A stretch of 64,000 nucleotides of DNA from Carposina sasakii (Eukaryota > Arthropoda > Insecta > Lepidoptera > Carposinidae). The stretch lies in the NCBI GenBank assembly GCA_014607495.2, contig CP053154.1:2666001-2730000 (forward strand), in the 5' to 3' direction. The notes under the pieces were generated by a model that was given only the letters and a program-made list of their open reading frames with translations, ran no database searches and was not told where the DNA came from. Positions 10,851 to 19,560 of this stretch are shown piece by piece; the stretch's first letter is position 1, and the number at the start of each line of letters is the position of its first letter. The position numbers were made by a program, and so were the translations under genes.

Positions 10851-13178
10851 GTGTTAGAAAACGGTAACAATAATAGATCTCACGTAATTTGTAATGTTCC
10901 ACCCAGTGTAAATAGCTCAAATAATCTGCCTTTTATAGAAACACCGTTAGAGTCACGTGACCACACGACCTGTAGTGATCTTATAAGTGGAAGCAACGCT
11001 TCAACAAACGTTCGGGATGATGGTCATAGATCGGTCGCTTCGGATGCAATACGCTCCGATATACATGTGGATACCCCAACAATTCGCAATACCGAACCGG
11101 TACCACCCTCATCTACTCGTGAATTGGTTGATGCGCTAAAGATTTTGCAAACTACCCGTACCCGTGATTATTTTATTTCAAATTTCGACCCATCAATTCA
11201 CGACATAGACGCTTGGTGTAACGAGGTAAACCGCGCGCGGATTGCGAATGGATGGGATGACCAAGAATGTTTATCGAGAGTTGCAAGTTGCTTGAAAGGT
11301 GACGCACGCACCTGGTTTAATGATTGGGTGTCTACTGACCGTGGTTGGGGTAATTTTGTTCAAGAATTTAAATCTTTGTGCCCGCGCAAGTTAGACTACG
11401 CAAATATTTTGTATGACGTAATGACATCGACCTCCGATAAATTCACTACGTACGCGGAATATGCAAGACGAACGTTAATGCGTCTTAGGATAGTCAAAGG
11501 CATAAGCGAAGAACTAATTATCTTAATTATAATTCGGGGCATTACAGATCCTCAAATTAGGGCAGCTGCGTCTAACGCGAACTTGACGTCTGAAACATTG
11601 ATTTCCTTTATGTCCCTGTATGTAAAACCCGGTAACTCAAACGTCAATAAAAAACGATCGTTTAATAACGACACTTCATCCTCTAAAAGATCAAAATGCT
11701 TTACATGTGGTCAAAGTGGACATAAAAGTTTTCAATGCAGTAAGAAGCCTAAATTTAATTCTACCCTCGAGTCTAAAGATAATAAAAATCAAAATGTCGC
11801 GGATAAAAATAATGTGTGTACGTTCTGTAAGAAACCCGGACATTTAGAGCAGACGTGTTTCGGCAAGGAACGGTCAGAGCCACGCAACAGACGCAAGGTT
11901 AATTTATGTACGGAATCCAAAAGTGAGCATAAAGGCGATTTAACCACTGCTGTTATTCAAGGCGTTCCTGTAGATGTACTAATTGACAGTGGTGCGCTTA
12001 ATGTTTCACTTATATCATCTGATGTTCTTAAACATTTTGCATATAAACGCAAACCTATCGATTGCATAATTAAAGGAATAGGCAGTCAAAATATAGTGGC
12101 GGATAGTTGCGTGACTCTGATTATTGAATTTAGTGAGATTTCTTTGGAGGCAGATTTTGTAGTAGTACCGGCGTCTTATATGAACGCACCGATTATTATT
12201 GGGACGGATATATTGAACCGCGAGGGCGTTACATACGTGCGGACTAGGGGTCAACAATACTTAACGCAAAGTATTCCAGCTGTGTCTTTTGTCGCATCCG
12301 CGGTTGTTACTAGCGATAAAATTCCTGTCAATACGCCCCTTCAGGGAACTGAGCGTGATGCTCTTCTAAGCATTCTGAAGGAGTACTCTCAGTATTTGAT
12401 TGCCGGCACGGCTACTACTACTGTTAAAACGGGGAAAATGGAAATTAAATTAAATGATGAAACACCGGTAGCTTATCGTCCATATAAACTTTCCTACCAA
12501 GAAAAATTGAAAGTACGCGAGATAATACGCGATCTTAAAGATAAGGGCATAATTAGGGAGTCGCAGTCTCAGTATTCGAGTCCAATTATCTTGGTAAAGA
12601 AAAAGGACGGATCGGACCGTATGTGTGTTGATTATCGCGCTTTAAATCGACTCACCGTTCGGGATCGATACCCCATGCCATTAATTGATGACTATGTGGA
12701 TCGTCTAGGCAAATATAACTTTTTCACTAGTTTAGACATGGCTACGGGATTTTATCAGATACCGATCGATGAGGCCTCAATACATAGGACGGGGTTCGTC
12801 ACTCCGGAAGGTCATTATGAATTTGTCAAGATGCCTTTCGGGTTGACGAACTCCCCAATTGTTTACCAGCGGATAATCAACGACACACTACGCGAGTTTA
12901 TCGATGCCGGTTCTGTTTTAGTATATGTGGATGATGTCCTTCTTATGAGTTCGTCTATTGAAGAAGGAATCGACTTGCTGAGACGCGTACTCAAAACATT
13001 AACGAATGCGGGTTTTTCGATAAACCTCAGAAAGTGCACCTTTTTGACAAATGAAGTCGAGTATTTGGGTAGATTGGTCAGTCAGGGTCAGGTGAAGCCG
13101 AGCTCTCAAAAAATCGAAGCCCTAGTTAAATCCGCACCACCAACGAACGTCAAACAGGTCAGGCAATTCTTGGGTTAG
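10851..13178 (+). CDS. Gag-protease-reverse transcriptase of G1
   Basis: This 775-residue open frame contains, in order, a capsid-like region (about residues 90-250, with GDARTWFNDW), two CCHC zinc knuckles (CFTCGQSGHKSFQC at about 283 and CTFCKKPGHLEQTC at about 322), an aspartic protease with LIDSGA at about 377 and IIIGTDIL further on, and a Ty3/gypsy reverse transcriptase with the catalytic YVDD at about 691. It makes the virus-like particle and copies the RNA to DNA. The first Met at 10851 is probably internal, since the true N-terminus lies in the frame at 10688. It ends at TAG (13176-13178) inside the conserved VRQFLG motif, where one T appears to be missing, so RNase H and integrase are thrown into another frame. 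Confidence 0.92.
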   Translation: MLENGNNNRSHVICNVPPSVNSSNNLPFIETPLESRDHTTCSDLISGSNASTNVRDDGHRSVASDAIRSDIHVDTPTIRNTEPVPPSSTRELVDALKILQTTRTRDYFISNFDPSIHDIDAWCNEVNRARIANGWDDQECLSRVASCLKGDARTWFNDWVSTDRGWGNFVQEFKSLCPRKLDYANILYDVMTSTSDKFTTYAEYARRTLMRLRIVKGISEELIILIIIRGITDPQIRAAASNANLTSETLISFMSLYVKPGNSNVNKKRSFNNDTSSSKRSKCFTCGQSGHKSFQCSKKPKFNSTLESKDNKNQNVADKNNVCTFCKKPGHLEQTCFGKERSEPRNRRKVNLCTESKSEHKGDLTTAVIQGVPVDVLIDSGALNVSLISSDVLKHFAYKRKPIDCIIKGIGSQNIVADSCVTLIIEFSEISLEADFVVVPASYMNAPIIIGTDILNREGVTYVRTRGQQYLTQSIPAVSFVASAVVTSDKIPVNTPLQGTERDALLSILKEYSQYLIAGTATTTVKTGKMEIKLNDETPVAYRPYKLSYQEKLKVREIIRDLKDKGIIRESQSQYSSPIILVKKKDGSDRMCVDYRALNRLTVRDRYPMPLIDDYVDRLGKYNFFTSLDMATGFYQIPIDEASIHRTGFVTPEGHYEFVKMPFGLTNSPIVYQRIINDTLREFIDAGSVLVYVDDVLLMSSSIEEGIDLLRRVLKTLTNAGFSINLRKCTFLTNEVEYLGRLVSQGQVKPSSQKIEALVKSAPPTNVKQVRQFLG

Positions 13179-15094
13179 CCGGATATTTTAGGCGTTATAT
13201 TGAGGGCTATGCAACTAAAACAGCTTGTATATCGCGTTTAACTAAGCGAAACGTTCCTTTTTATTGGGGTTCCGAGCAAGAGACTGTTAGGCAAGAGATA
13301 ATTACCAGACTTACTACTGGACCTATACTTGCGATTTTTGATCCTGAGCTGCCAACTGAGGTCCACACGGACGCGAGCAGTATAGGGTATGGTGCTGTGC
13401 TTTTACAAGCACACCAGGACGGCTCAAAGCGTGTAGTAGCGTACTATAGTAAAACCACTCAAGGAGCAGAATGTAGGTATCACTCCTACGAACTTGAGAC
13501 TTTAGCGGTTGTGAAAGCCTTACAGCATTTCCGCCACTACTTAGTCGGTCTCAAGTTCAAACTGGTAACGGACTGTAACGCTCTTGAAGCAACGCAGCGG
13601 AAAAAAGATCTTCTTCCACGGGTCGCTAGATGGTGGGTATACCTCCAAGATTTTTCTTTCGATATCGAATATCGTAGGGGTACTCAGATGTCTCATGCCG
13701 ACTACTTAAGTCGAAATCCTACTGTAGAGGTTCACAACATAGTCCGACCGCGCAATTGGGCACAGACAGCGCAAGTAGCAGATACCGAAACCCAAGATCT
13801 GATCCAGCTGCTGCAGGAAGGGCGCCTTGATCCTAATCGGTATGTGCAACAAAATGGTCTTCTTTATTACCGTTATTCGCCAGTGGGTGAAGAATCGCGG
13901 TTGTTATGCTTTATCCCAAAAGGACACCGGCTGAGTCTACTGCGCATATTCCATGATGAGCATGGGCACATAGGCGCTGAGAAGACCCTGGACCTCATTC
14001 TCAAACACTTCTGGTTTCCTGGCCTGCGTCAGTTCGTAGCTAAGTACATTGGGCACTGCCTCACCTGTATCTCCAAGAAACGTGTGCCTCGTGCTCCTCT
14101 TCAGCCGATAACTTCATGGCAGAAACCTGGAGCACCTTTTGAAACTATTCATGCAGATGTGTTGGGTCCCCTGCCTGTCTCCAAGGGTAACAAGTTTATT
14201 TTACTGGTCGTGGATGCATTTAGCAAATATTGTCTTCTGTACCCCATGAGCCGTCAAGATACTCAACAGCTTAAGCAGGCGATGTGTAATGTTGTCTCCT
14301 TGTTTGGTGCTCCCAAGTTAATGGTAGCTGATCGTGGCCGCATGTTTGAAGCCAATAGTTTCGTGACCTGGCTGGCAGAAATTGGCTGTGATATCCATTT
14401 TATCACGCCGGAAATGCACCAATCAAATGGACAGGCCGAGAGGTACATGAGGACACTTCTCAACATGATTCGGATTCAGGCCGAGCGACAGGAAGAGTGG
14501 TCCGAGACACTATGGCGTTTGCAACTTATTCTCAATTTGACTCGACAGAAAACCACACAGACCTCACCACTGAACCTGTTAGTCGGTATCGATGGTACCA
14601 CTCCAGTCATCCGCAGCCTAGTTCGTGATGTTGCAGCTGATTTTACGCGTCCCAACCATGCTGCTTGGCGCGAGATATGCAGGACCAGAGCCAGTGAGCT
14701 GCTAGGGCGCAATCGCACCCACCAGGATGATTATGTTAATAAGAGGCGCCGCCCAGCTCGTGTGTTTCAGGTTGGCGACTTTGTATTTGTGATCAAGTAC
14801 TCCCAATCAACTGGGAAGCTTGATGGTGGAATGCGAGGCCCTTACCGGGTCCAGAGGGCACTACCTGGCGGCCGTTATGAACTAAAGTTGCTGAGTGGGT
14901 CATATGGGAAGACCACTCAGGCGGCGGCCGAATATATGGTGCCCTGGCGAGGAGAGTGGTGCCCAGAGACGTGTGCCGCTTTTTTCGAGAGTGAGTGTCA
15001 CTGTTACACTCAATTGGCGATTTCAAGTTATCTAAAAGTAGTCATTCTCATTGCCGGTATCTACCCCTCCCGTAGGCCTACCATCCTAGTTTGA
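13178..15094 (+). CDS. RNase H-integrase part of G1 Pol
   Basis: This frame is open directly from the end of the previous frame, so its start is not an AUG; the first Met in it is at 13397. It encodes about 638 residues. RNase H is recognised by VHTDASS (about residue 63), ELETLAVV and LVTDCNAL. Integrase follows with an HHCC zinc domain (H and H near 258, then CLTC), the catalytic D (HADVLGP, about 326), D (VADRGR, about 384) and E (NGQAERY, about 419), and a GPY-type module with RGPYRV at about 553. All catalytic residues are present. The last 34 codons after 14990 do not look like integrase and may be intron read-through. Confidence 0.9.
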   Translation, partial: AGYFRRYIEGYATKTACISRLTKRNVPFYWGSEQETVRQEIITRLTTGPILAIFDPELPTEVHTDASSIGYGAVLLQAHQDGSKRVVAYYSKTTQGAECRYHSYELETLAVVKALQHFRHYLVGLKFKLVTDCNALEATQRKKDLLPRVARWWVYLQDFSFDIEYRRGTQMSHADYLSRNPTVEVHNIVRPRNWAQTAQVADTETQDLIQLLQEGRLDPNRYVQQNGLLYYRYSPVGEESRLLCFIPKGHRLSLLRIFHDEHGHIGAEKTLDLILKHFWFPGLRQFVAKYIGHCLTCISKKRVPRAPLQPITSWQKPGAPFETIHADVLGPLPVSKGNKFILLVVDAFSKYCLLYPMSRQDTQQLKQAMCNVVSLFGAPKLMVADRGRMFEANSFVTWLAEIGCDIHFITPEMHQSNGQAERYMRTLLNMIRIQAERQEEWSETLWRLQLILNLTRQKTTQTSPLNLLVGIDGTTPVIRSLVRDVAADFTRPNHAAWREICRTRASELLGRNRTHQDDYVNKRRRPARVFQVGDFVFVIKYSQSTGKLDGGMRGPYRVQRALPGGRYELKLLSGSYGKTTQAAAEYMVPWRGEWCPETCAAFFESECHCYTQLAISSYLKVVILIAGIYPSRRPTILV

Positions 15095-15169
15095 TAGAAT
15101 CTTTATTCAACCCCAGACACGACTTACTGACAGACTTTATGCAGATTAAACCGCACTGGCAATGAGAAT
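15044..15169 (+). repeat. Long stem upstream of the hairpin array
   Basis: ATTCTCATTGCCGGT at 15044-15058 pairs with ACTGGCAATGAGAAT at 15155-15169, a 15-bp stem with one G-T pair enclosing 96 bases. It lies inside the putative intron, just 5' of the constant-loop hairpins. Confidence 0.75.
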
Positions 15170-15196
15170 CACTGCACGATAATCTTGGTAATCGGG

Positions 15197-15365
15197 GTTG
15201 GAGGTGCGGTTCCAACTCGCTTAACTGGCTGCGGTCAGTTAAGATTTATTTGTCTGTGATGCTGCGGTATTCACATGAATGCAAGCCCTGGATATGTACT
15301 GCGGTCATGTCGGCTACATTCACCCCTGGCTGCGGTTAAGGGAAGAGAGGTTCTGCGGTTCCTCT
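15197..15365 (+). other. Array of six constant-loop hairpins in G1
   Basis: Six consecutive hairpins share the loop core TGCGGT but have different stems. 1: GTTGGA/TCCAAC at 15197-15216, loop GGTGCGGT. 2: CTTAACTG/CAGTTAAG at 15220-15243, loop GCTGCGGT. 3: TGTGAT/AT(T)CACA at 15255-15275, loop GCTGCGGT, one bulged T. 4: GATATG/CATGTC at 15291-15311, loop TACTGCGGT, one T-G pair. 5: CCC-C-TG/TA-A-GGG at 15323-15342, loop GCTGCGGT, one mismatch. 6: AGAGG/CCTCT at 15346-15365, loop TTCTGCGGTT. A degraded seventh (TGTG/CACA, loop TCTGTGGC) may follow at 15365-15384. No protein frame explains the pattern. Confidence 0.88.
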
Positions 15366-15533
15366 GTGGGTCTGTGGCGACACAAACCCTGTGGATGTTA
15401 TTGCTTTGAGACGTCTCATAGAGTCATAATAAAAGTGATCTTTAATTGAATGATGAATGTGTCTGGAGGAAAGATAGTCTTCTTCAAAGTTCTCTGAAAG
15501 AAATGAAAGGTGTGTGAATAAAATGAAAGGCAA

Positions 15534-15818
15534 GTGTGTGGAGAGGTTAATAAGTTCTGTATTTCAGATGATGAGGAAATTGCATCTGCTGAAGGACCGG
15601 TGACTGGAATCGACTCCAGACTTACACCGACTCCGGTCACCATAGGGGCATCCGTAGCGGACGACGCATCTGCTCCTGTTGCGGGTACCTCCGGGATATC
15701 TGTAGCCGGCGCACCGTCGGACCTTCCACCAACAGACACCAGTGAAGACGAGACCATTTCTAATGTAACGGTTACGGACTTGTTACCACAAGAAGACCTG
15801 GAAGATCTTTTAGATTAA
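15534..15818 (+). CDS. Acidic C-terminal frame of G1, probable second Pol exon
   Basis: The frame starts at an ATG at 15534, but the part that looks coding begins after the acceptor at 15568: DDEEIASAEG, then a Pro/Thr/Ser/Ala-rich stretch, ending in TVTDLLPQEDLEDLLD. It is strongly acidic and of low complexity, with no known domain. If joined by splicing it would form the tail of integrase; it could also be a separate small protein translated from 15534. It lies 37 bases before the 3' LTR. A 113-codon frame on the opposite strand mirrors it and is dismissed. Confidence 0.55.
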   Translation: MCGEVNKFCISDDEEIASAEGPVTGIDSRLTPTPVTIGASVADDASAPVAGTSGISVAGAPSDLPPTDTSEDETISNVTVTDLLPQEDLEDLLD

Positions 15819-15844
15819 GTAGGTGTCGAGGTCGACACTGTGTC

Positions 15845-15855
15845 AGGAGAGGCCG
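15845..15855 (+). other. Polypurine tract of G1
   Basis: AGGAGAGGCCG sits directly before the 3' LTR, where plus-strand DNA synthesis is primed. Element G2 also has GGCCG immediately before its 3' LTR. Confidence 0.65.
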
Positions 15856-16141
15856 TGTAAGGTAGTTCTTAGTTGTTTACATAAACAACACAGTCAGGCT
15901 TTATAAGCAGGCGCCATCTTGCGCTCGTGTTCAGTTCGTTTTACGCTTCTCTCTGGTGCAGTATCGGTCTTGGCGAGCTCTGGGTATCGTTATTATTTTT
16001 GTTCACTTTATTTTATGTAATTTGTGTGATTTTTGCTTTGTTCCACAATTAAAAGTCTAATTGAATTGTAAATAATTAAAATCTTGTTATTGTGTTTGGA
16101 AATTGTTTTTTTTTAAAGTTATTTCGTTCTAAAACTTTATA
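15856..16141 (+). repeat. 3' LTR of G1
   Basis: I read this as identical to the 5' LTR base for base. It is followed by ATAG at 16142-16145. Confidence 0.93.
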
Positions 16142-16202
16142 ATAGTAAATAAAAATTAACATCCCGATATGTATGGCAATAGTATCTTAATAATGAAATA
16201 AA

Positions 16203-16323
16203 TCATCATCATCATCAGCCTATTGCAGTCCACTGCTGGACGTAGGCCTCCCCCAGGGCACGCCGCAAGACTGCCATGGGGGGTATTTGCCCATAGTCAC
16301 CACGCTGGGCAGGCGGGTTGGTG
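16203..16323 (-). mobile_element. LINE 3'-end fragment with target duplication
   Basis: On the minus strand this is a 121-bp 3' end: CACCAACCCGCC...GGGGGAGGCCTACGTCCAGC, then a GATGATGATGAT tail. It is flanked by a perfect 10-bp duplication ATGAAATAAA at 16193-16202 and 16324-16333. Related copies lie at 26808, 35868, 54816 and 59341. The family resembles the 3' tail of the RTE element at 61697 but is not the same. Confidence 0.75.
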
Positions 16324-16333
16324 ATGAAATAAA

Positions 16334-17984
16334 AATTGGAACAAAATACAGTCATATACATAAGGCATAATAATATACTTTCTAACCTATTGTTGTCATT
16401 ATATCAGATATATAAACATAGTTGTTATATAACATACTCGCAACTATGTTCGCATTTAATATGATAGAAAGAGGAGGAGAAGGTAATATAATATAATAGA
16501 TCCATTTATACACATCTTGTAATTTGTCTACGACTTAATTGCGACATCGCGGGGGAAAAGACGTAGGGGAGACCAACCAACTGCGCGCCGACCGGCAGAC
16601 GGTCTAACCTAGAACTCGCCATCGCACGCGCAGATAAAATTAACTTCAATACTGTCCAAACATTGTAACCTGAAACGGCTGAAATACATATACCAGCTTT
16701 CTATTGTATACAGTCCATAATTATTTACGTCCCCATTAGGACACTTCACATAATTATTTCTTTAATCATGTTTAAACTAAATCAAAGGGAATAAATTCAT
16801 ACATAAGTCAAAGTATAAAAATAATTGAAAATTCCTAGATGCATTTTAGCTTCTAAATTAACCGTTCAAAGCAGTGACCGCAACGGTTGACACTTTTAAA
16901 ATAGTATAATTTTGCATGTATCCAATTGATACTGAAAACACTGTTAAAACTATTATTTTCATTCATAACTTTGATTCTTTTTACAGTACATGAAAAAATT
17001 TAATGTGAATAATATTTTGAGCAACTCGATTAATCCAGTGATTAAAAGATTGTTCCTATCTAACTTCAAACATTCATACTGCATTCATGGATGAAATAAA
17101 CAACAGCTGTTCTACCCACTCAATAACCCTAAATTTAGTATTAAAAATTGTGAAATAAAAGTTCGCTCACGCTCAAACTCAAGAACTCCAAACTTAACCA
17201 CGGCCTATAGCTGTTTGCGAGCATTTTAATTACATACTCGCATTTTGCCCCAGCACCGCTCAGAGAGTTCAGGGGAGTGCTTTTGCATGTAGCACGCGGG
17301 CTAACCAGGTAAATGGATGCCTCTGATGGTCGTAAATCTTAAAATGGCGACGGGTCGTCCCCGGGTGCGGACCTATGGAAATCTTGCTAATAGGGAGACA
17401 CGAATTGCGCTCTCGTGAATGAGAATTTGTTCTTTGTGTGTTTGTTCTCATAGTAATGGTTTAAATATTCGCATGTGGACTTTGTATGTTACGGGCAAAT
17501 CGGGAAATAAAAAGTAATCCATTTAGTCGAAAAGATTACTTTTAAAATGTGATTAATCTGCTTTTTTGTCTCGAATCTCTTTTGTATTTCTGCTTATGGT
17601 TTTACATACAAATTAAAAAATTATTTTAAATGTTTTATGTAGCTACATAACATAATTTTAATACTGGTTTTGTTAATCCAAAACGGAGTGGACTAAGCTG
17701 TGTACGTAATACTATACACACAGGCGTTTAAAATACCACATAAGCTTTATTTTAATTAAAATATTCACATAAAGAAAAATCAGGAAAATCTTGTTACAGC
17801 GTGGGGTAAAATTTAGTTTTTTATTTTTTTAATACACTAGTACAACAACAAAAAACAACTAGCGGACATAATAAAAGAGAAGCATTCAAAATAAGGCAAA
17901 AGCTCTCCTAGAGGTGGGTTCCCACGGGGGTATACCTATTATAGTAGAACTTTTTAAGTAATAATTTTATATTGCATAACAACT
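16334..17984. other. AT-rich DNA with a complex patch
   Basis: No gene recognised. The stretch 17218-17450 is GC-richer and unique-looking (CCCAGCACCGCTCAGAGAG and TCGTCCCCGGGTGCGGACC), unlike the repeats nearby. It might be a conserved regulatory element, which needs cross-species comparison. Confidence 0.35.
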
Positions 17985-18735
17985 AATAGCATAAACCTCT
18001 TTTCGCAGAATATCGTTTGGCATTAACTCATTTAGCATACATTGAAACCCATATTTCTGTAAGTCAGAATTATCTGTACGCATAATTTTGGTATCCATAA
18101 TAATCACAATGTATAATCATCACATCGCAGAAAGTTCAAAACCAGATTCATCTTTTGGCATATATTTCTTATCCATAACTATTTAAAAGTAGAACCATCA
18201 TTTCGAACCATAATGCTTACAGCAAGAATCATTGTAATAAATAAAAGTTGATTTAATGATAATTATTTGGTTTTTATATCCTTGCCCATGAGAGCATGTT
18301 CGTTTCTGGCACTCGCCGGCCGCTGCCGCGGCACGCTCGCTTCGCTCGCTCGGCTCGTGCATAAGAGGTCACAGTTCTAACCTAACCTAACCTACGCATT
18401 TTTAAAGAAGAAAGTAACCCAATCTATATTATTCTAATTGAAATTCTATGATCTTCATAGTATGCCTAGTTAAATTATGCCAAATAATCTGTACTCTAAA
18501 TGAACGTTATGCTAAATGATATTATACAAAATTATAACTATGCCAAAGGTAAATATGCCAATAAAAATTCTACTATCTTAAATGTATGCCATTCTAAATT
18601 CGGTCATAAGCACATTATACCTAAAAATATTTATGTCAAATATTTTTTATGCCTAATAAATGATCGACTAAAGAAGTTTCTGCGAAGTCAGTTATCCCAA
18701 ATAGGTTTCGGAGTATCAAGTTTCTACCAAATAGA
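17985..18735. repeat. Symmetrical field of degenerate words around a GC core
   Basis: From about 18450 to 18735 the plus strand repeats variants of TTATGCCAAAT every 13-20 bases (18475, 18506, 18537, 18550, 18583, 18613, 18630, 18647). From about 18010 to 18180 the same words occur in reverse (TTTGGCATT at 18016, TTTAGCATAC at 18031, GCATAATTTTGG near 18080, TTTTGGCATA near 18154). Between them lies a GC-rich core at 18300-18365 (CTCGCCGGCCGCTGCCGCGG, then CGCTCGCTTCGCTCGCTCGG) and a CTAACC run. It looks like an inverted, highly eroded element of unknown class. Confidence 0.5.
18377..18394 (-). repeat. Short telomere-like TTAGG tract
   Basis: CTAACCTAACCTAACCTA is just over three units of the insect telomere repeat TTAGG read on the minus strand. 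At this length it is probably part of the surrounding repeat rather than a telomere relic. Confidence 0.6.
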
Positions 18736-18743
18736 CCGCCCCC

Positions 18744-18901
18744 TTCCCACGGTGCATGATTTCGCGGACGGACGCGGACGCGCCGACGGCTACGGACGGA
18801 CGCGCACCGCGGGCGCGTCTGTATTACCACGGACGCTCCGTTTCCCACGATCGTGGTGCGGGCTGGTGCGCGTCCGTCCGTAATATCACGCACCGTGGGA
18901 A
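18744..18901. mobile_element. GC-rich foldback element
   Basis: TTCCCACGGTGC at 18744-18755 is matched by GCACCGTGGGAA at 18890-18901. The inverted pairing continues with mismatches for about 33 bases (GCGGACGGACGCG against CGCGTCCGTCCGT). The middle is rich in CG. A 127-codon frame that crosses it is not considered a gene. CCC on both sides is a possible 3-bp duplication. Confidence 0.75.
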
Positions 18902-19021
18902 CCCAACTTAATACGCCGCTAATGCAAAGCCATAATTGCTGAGTTGTGATAATTAACCACCGCCAAGGTAGACAACGAATGATGAACCATTGGTTAACAT
19001 TTCCCCTCGTCGTTCTCGCGA

Positions 19022-19110
19022 TGGTAAATAAATAAATAAATATTCACACATTAACTTAGTCCCACATTAAAATCCCTGAGGTCTTGTGTCGTAGGTACTA
19101 AGTAACAGTA
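19022..19110 (-). mobile_element. SINE (family C), 3' part, split by element G2
   Basis: On the minus strand this is the 3' half and TTTA-type tail of a SINE whose 5' half continues at 23070. The interruption is element G2, which duplicated AGTA (19107-19110 and 23070-23073). Confidence 0.82.
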
Positions 19111-19544
19111 TGACGTAGATGGGTCGAGTGGCGTGCCGTTAGGTGTGTCCGACATCTTCCAAAATCCGAAATAAAGAATGCGGCGTGTAGTAAACAAGCT
19201 TAATTAGGAATCACAAGCACTTTCACTGTATCTACGCACAAGATTACTAGGATTCTAGCGGATAACGTAGAAACGTGGTATGTACAAGACAGAGGCTGAT
19301 TAGCAGCCGTGCTTCGCTCCAGACGCAACAAAAAGAACAGAATACCCTCCGGCTCAATTCAAACGATCCGGTGGTCGTTGTAAATCTACAGTGGCGCCCT
19401 CTCAGTACTCTGTCTTGTCTTTACCCAAGTGACAGCTGTCCTCCAGTCAGTGATAGCTGTCGACTTGACGTTTCTAACTTCAACGATTGAAAATAGATGG
19501 CGTTGGAGATCCGACTGTAGGATATGACATCTTGATCTCCGACA
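19111..19544 (-). repeat. 3' LTR of G2
   Basis: A 434-bp repeat, 99.8% identical to 22636-23069 by eye. It includes the same gag-start coding segment as the 5' LTR, although here nothing follows it. Confidence 0.93.
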
Positions 19545-19557
19545 CGGCCATTTTGAC
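19545..19557 (-). other. Polypurine-tract position of G2
   Basis: On the minus strand the bases before the 3' LTR read GTCAAAATGGCCG. It is less purine-rich than in G1, but both elements share GGCCG followed by TGT. Confidence 0.4.
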
Positions 19558-19560
19558 AGA

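Larger units (their letters stand above)
14991..15567 (+). other. Putative intron in G1 Pol holding the hairpin array
   Basis: A strong donor GTGAGT lies at 14991-14996, after exon end CGAGA. An acceptor TTCTGTATTTCAG ends at 15567, with a TTAAT-like branch site about 18 bases upstream. Exon 1 ends after the first base of a codon and exon 2 supplies the other two, so removing these 577 bases keeps the reading frame from integrase into the acidic frame at 15568-15818. Unspliced RNA would instead end Pol at 15094. Splicing is inferred, not shown. Confidence 0.5.
10280..16141 (+). mobile_element. Ty3/gypsy-type LTR retrotransposon (element G1)
   Basis: A 5.86-kb element bounded by 286-bp direct repeats that I read as identical, so the insertion is recent. 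The flanks carry ATAG at 10276-10279 and 16142-16145 as a 4-bp target duplication; a 5-bp AATAG with LTRs one base shorter fits equally well. The order is LTR, primer-binding site, gag with two zinc knuckles, protease, reverse transcriptase, RNase H, integrase with a GPY module, a hairpin array, an acidic open frame, a purine tract and the 3' LTR. This order of pol domains is that of Ty3/gypsy. The coding region is interrupted by two single-base indels. No env-like frame is present. Confidence 0.95.

Noticed and set aside
15416..15757. 113-codon minus-strand frame
   Set aside because: It is antisense to the acidic frame of G1 and mirrors its low-complexity composition.
15856..16141. Solo LTR or separate element
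   Set aside because: It is identical to the left LTR and shares its target duplication, so it is the 3' LTR of the same insertion.
18500..18883. 127-codon plus-strand frame
   Set aside because: It runs through the degenerate word field and the GC-rich foldback element; its sequence has no protein-like pattern.
19275..19490. 71-codon plus-strand frame, also present at 22800-23015
   Set aside because: Both copies lie in the LTRs of G2, opposite to the element's sense; duplication reflects the LTR pair, not a gene family.
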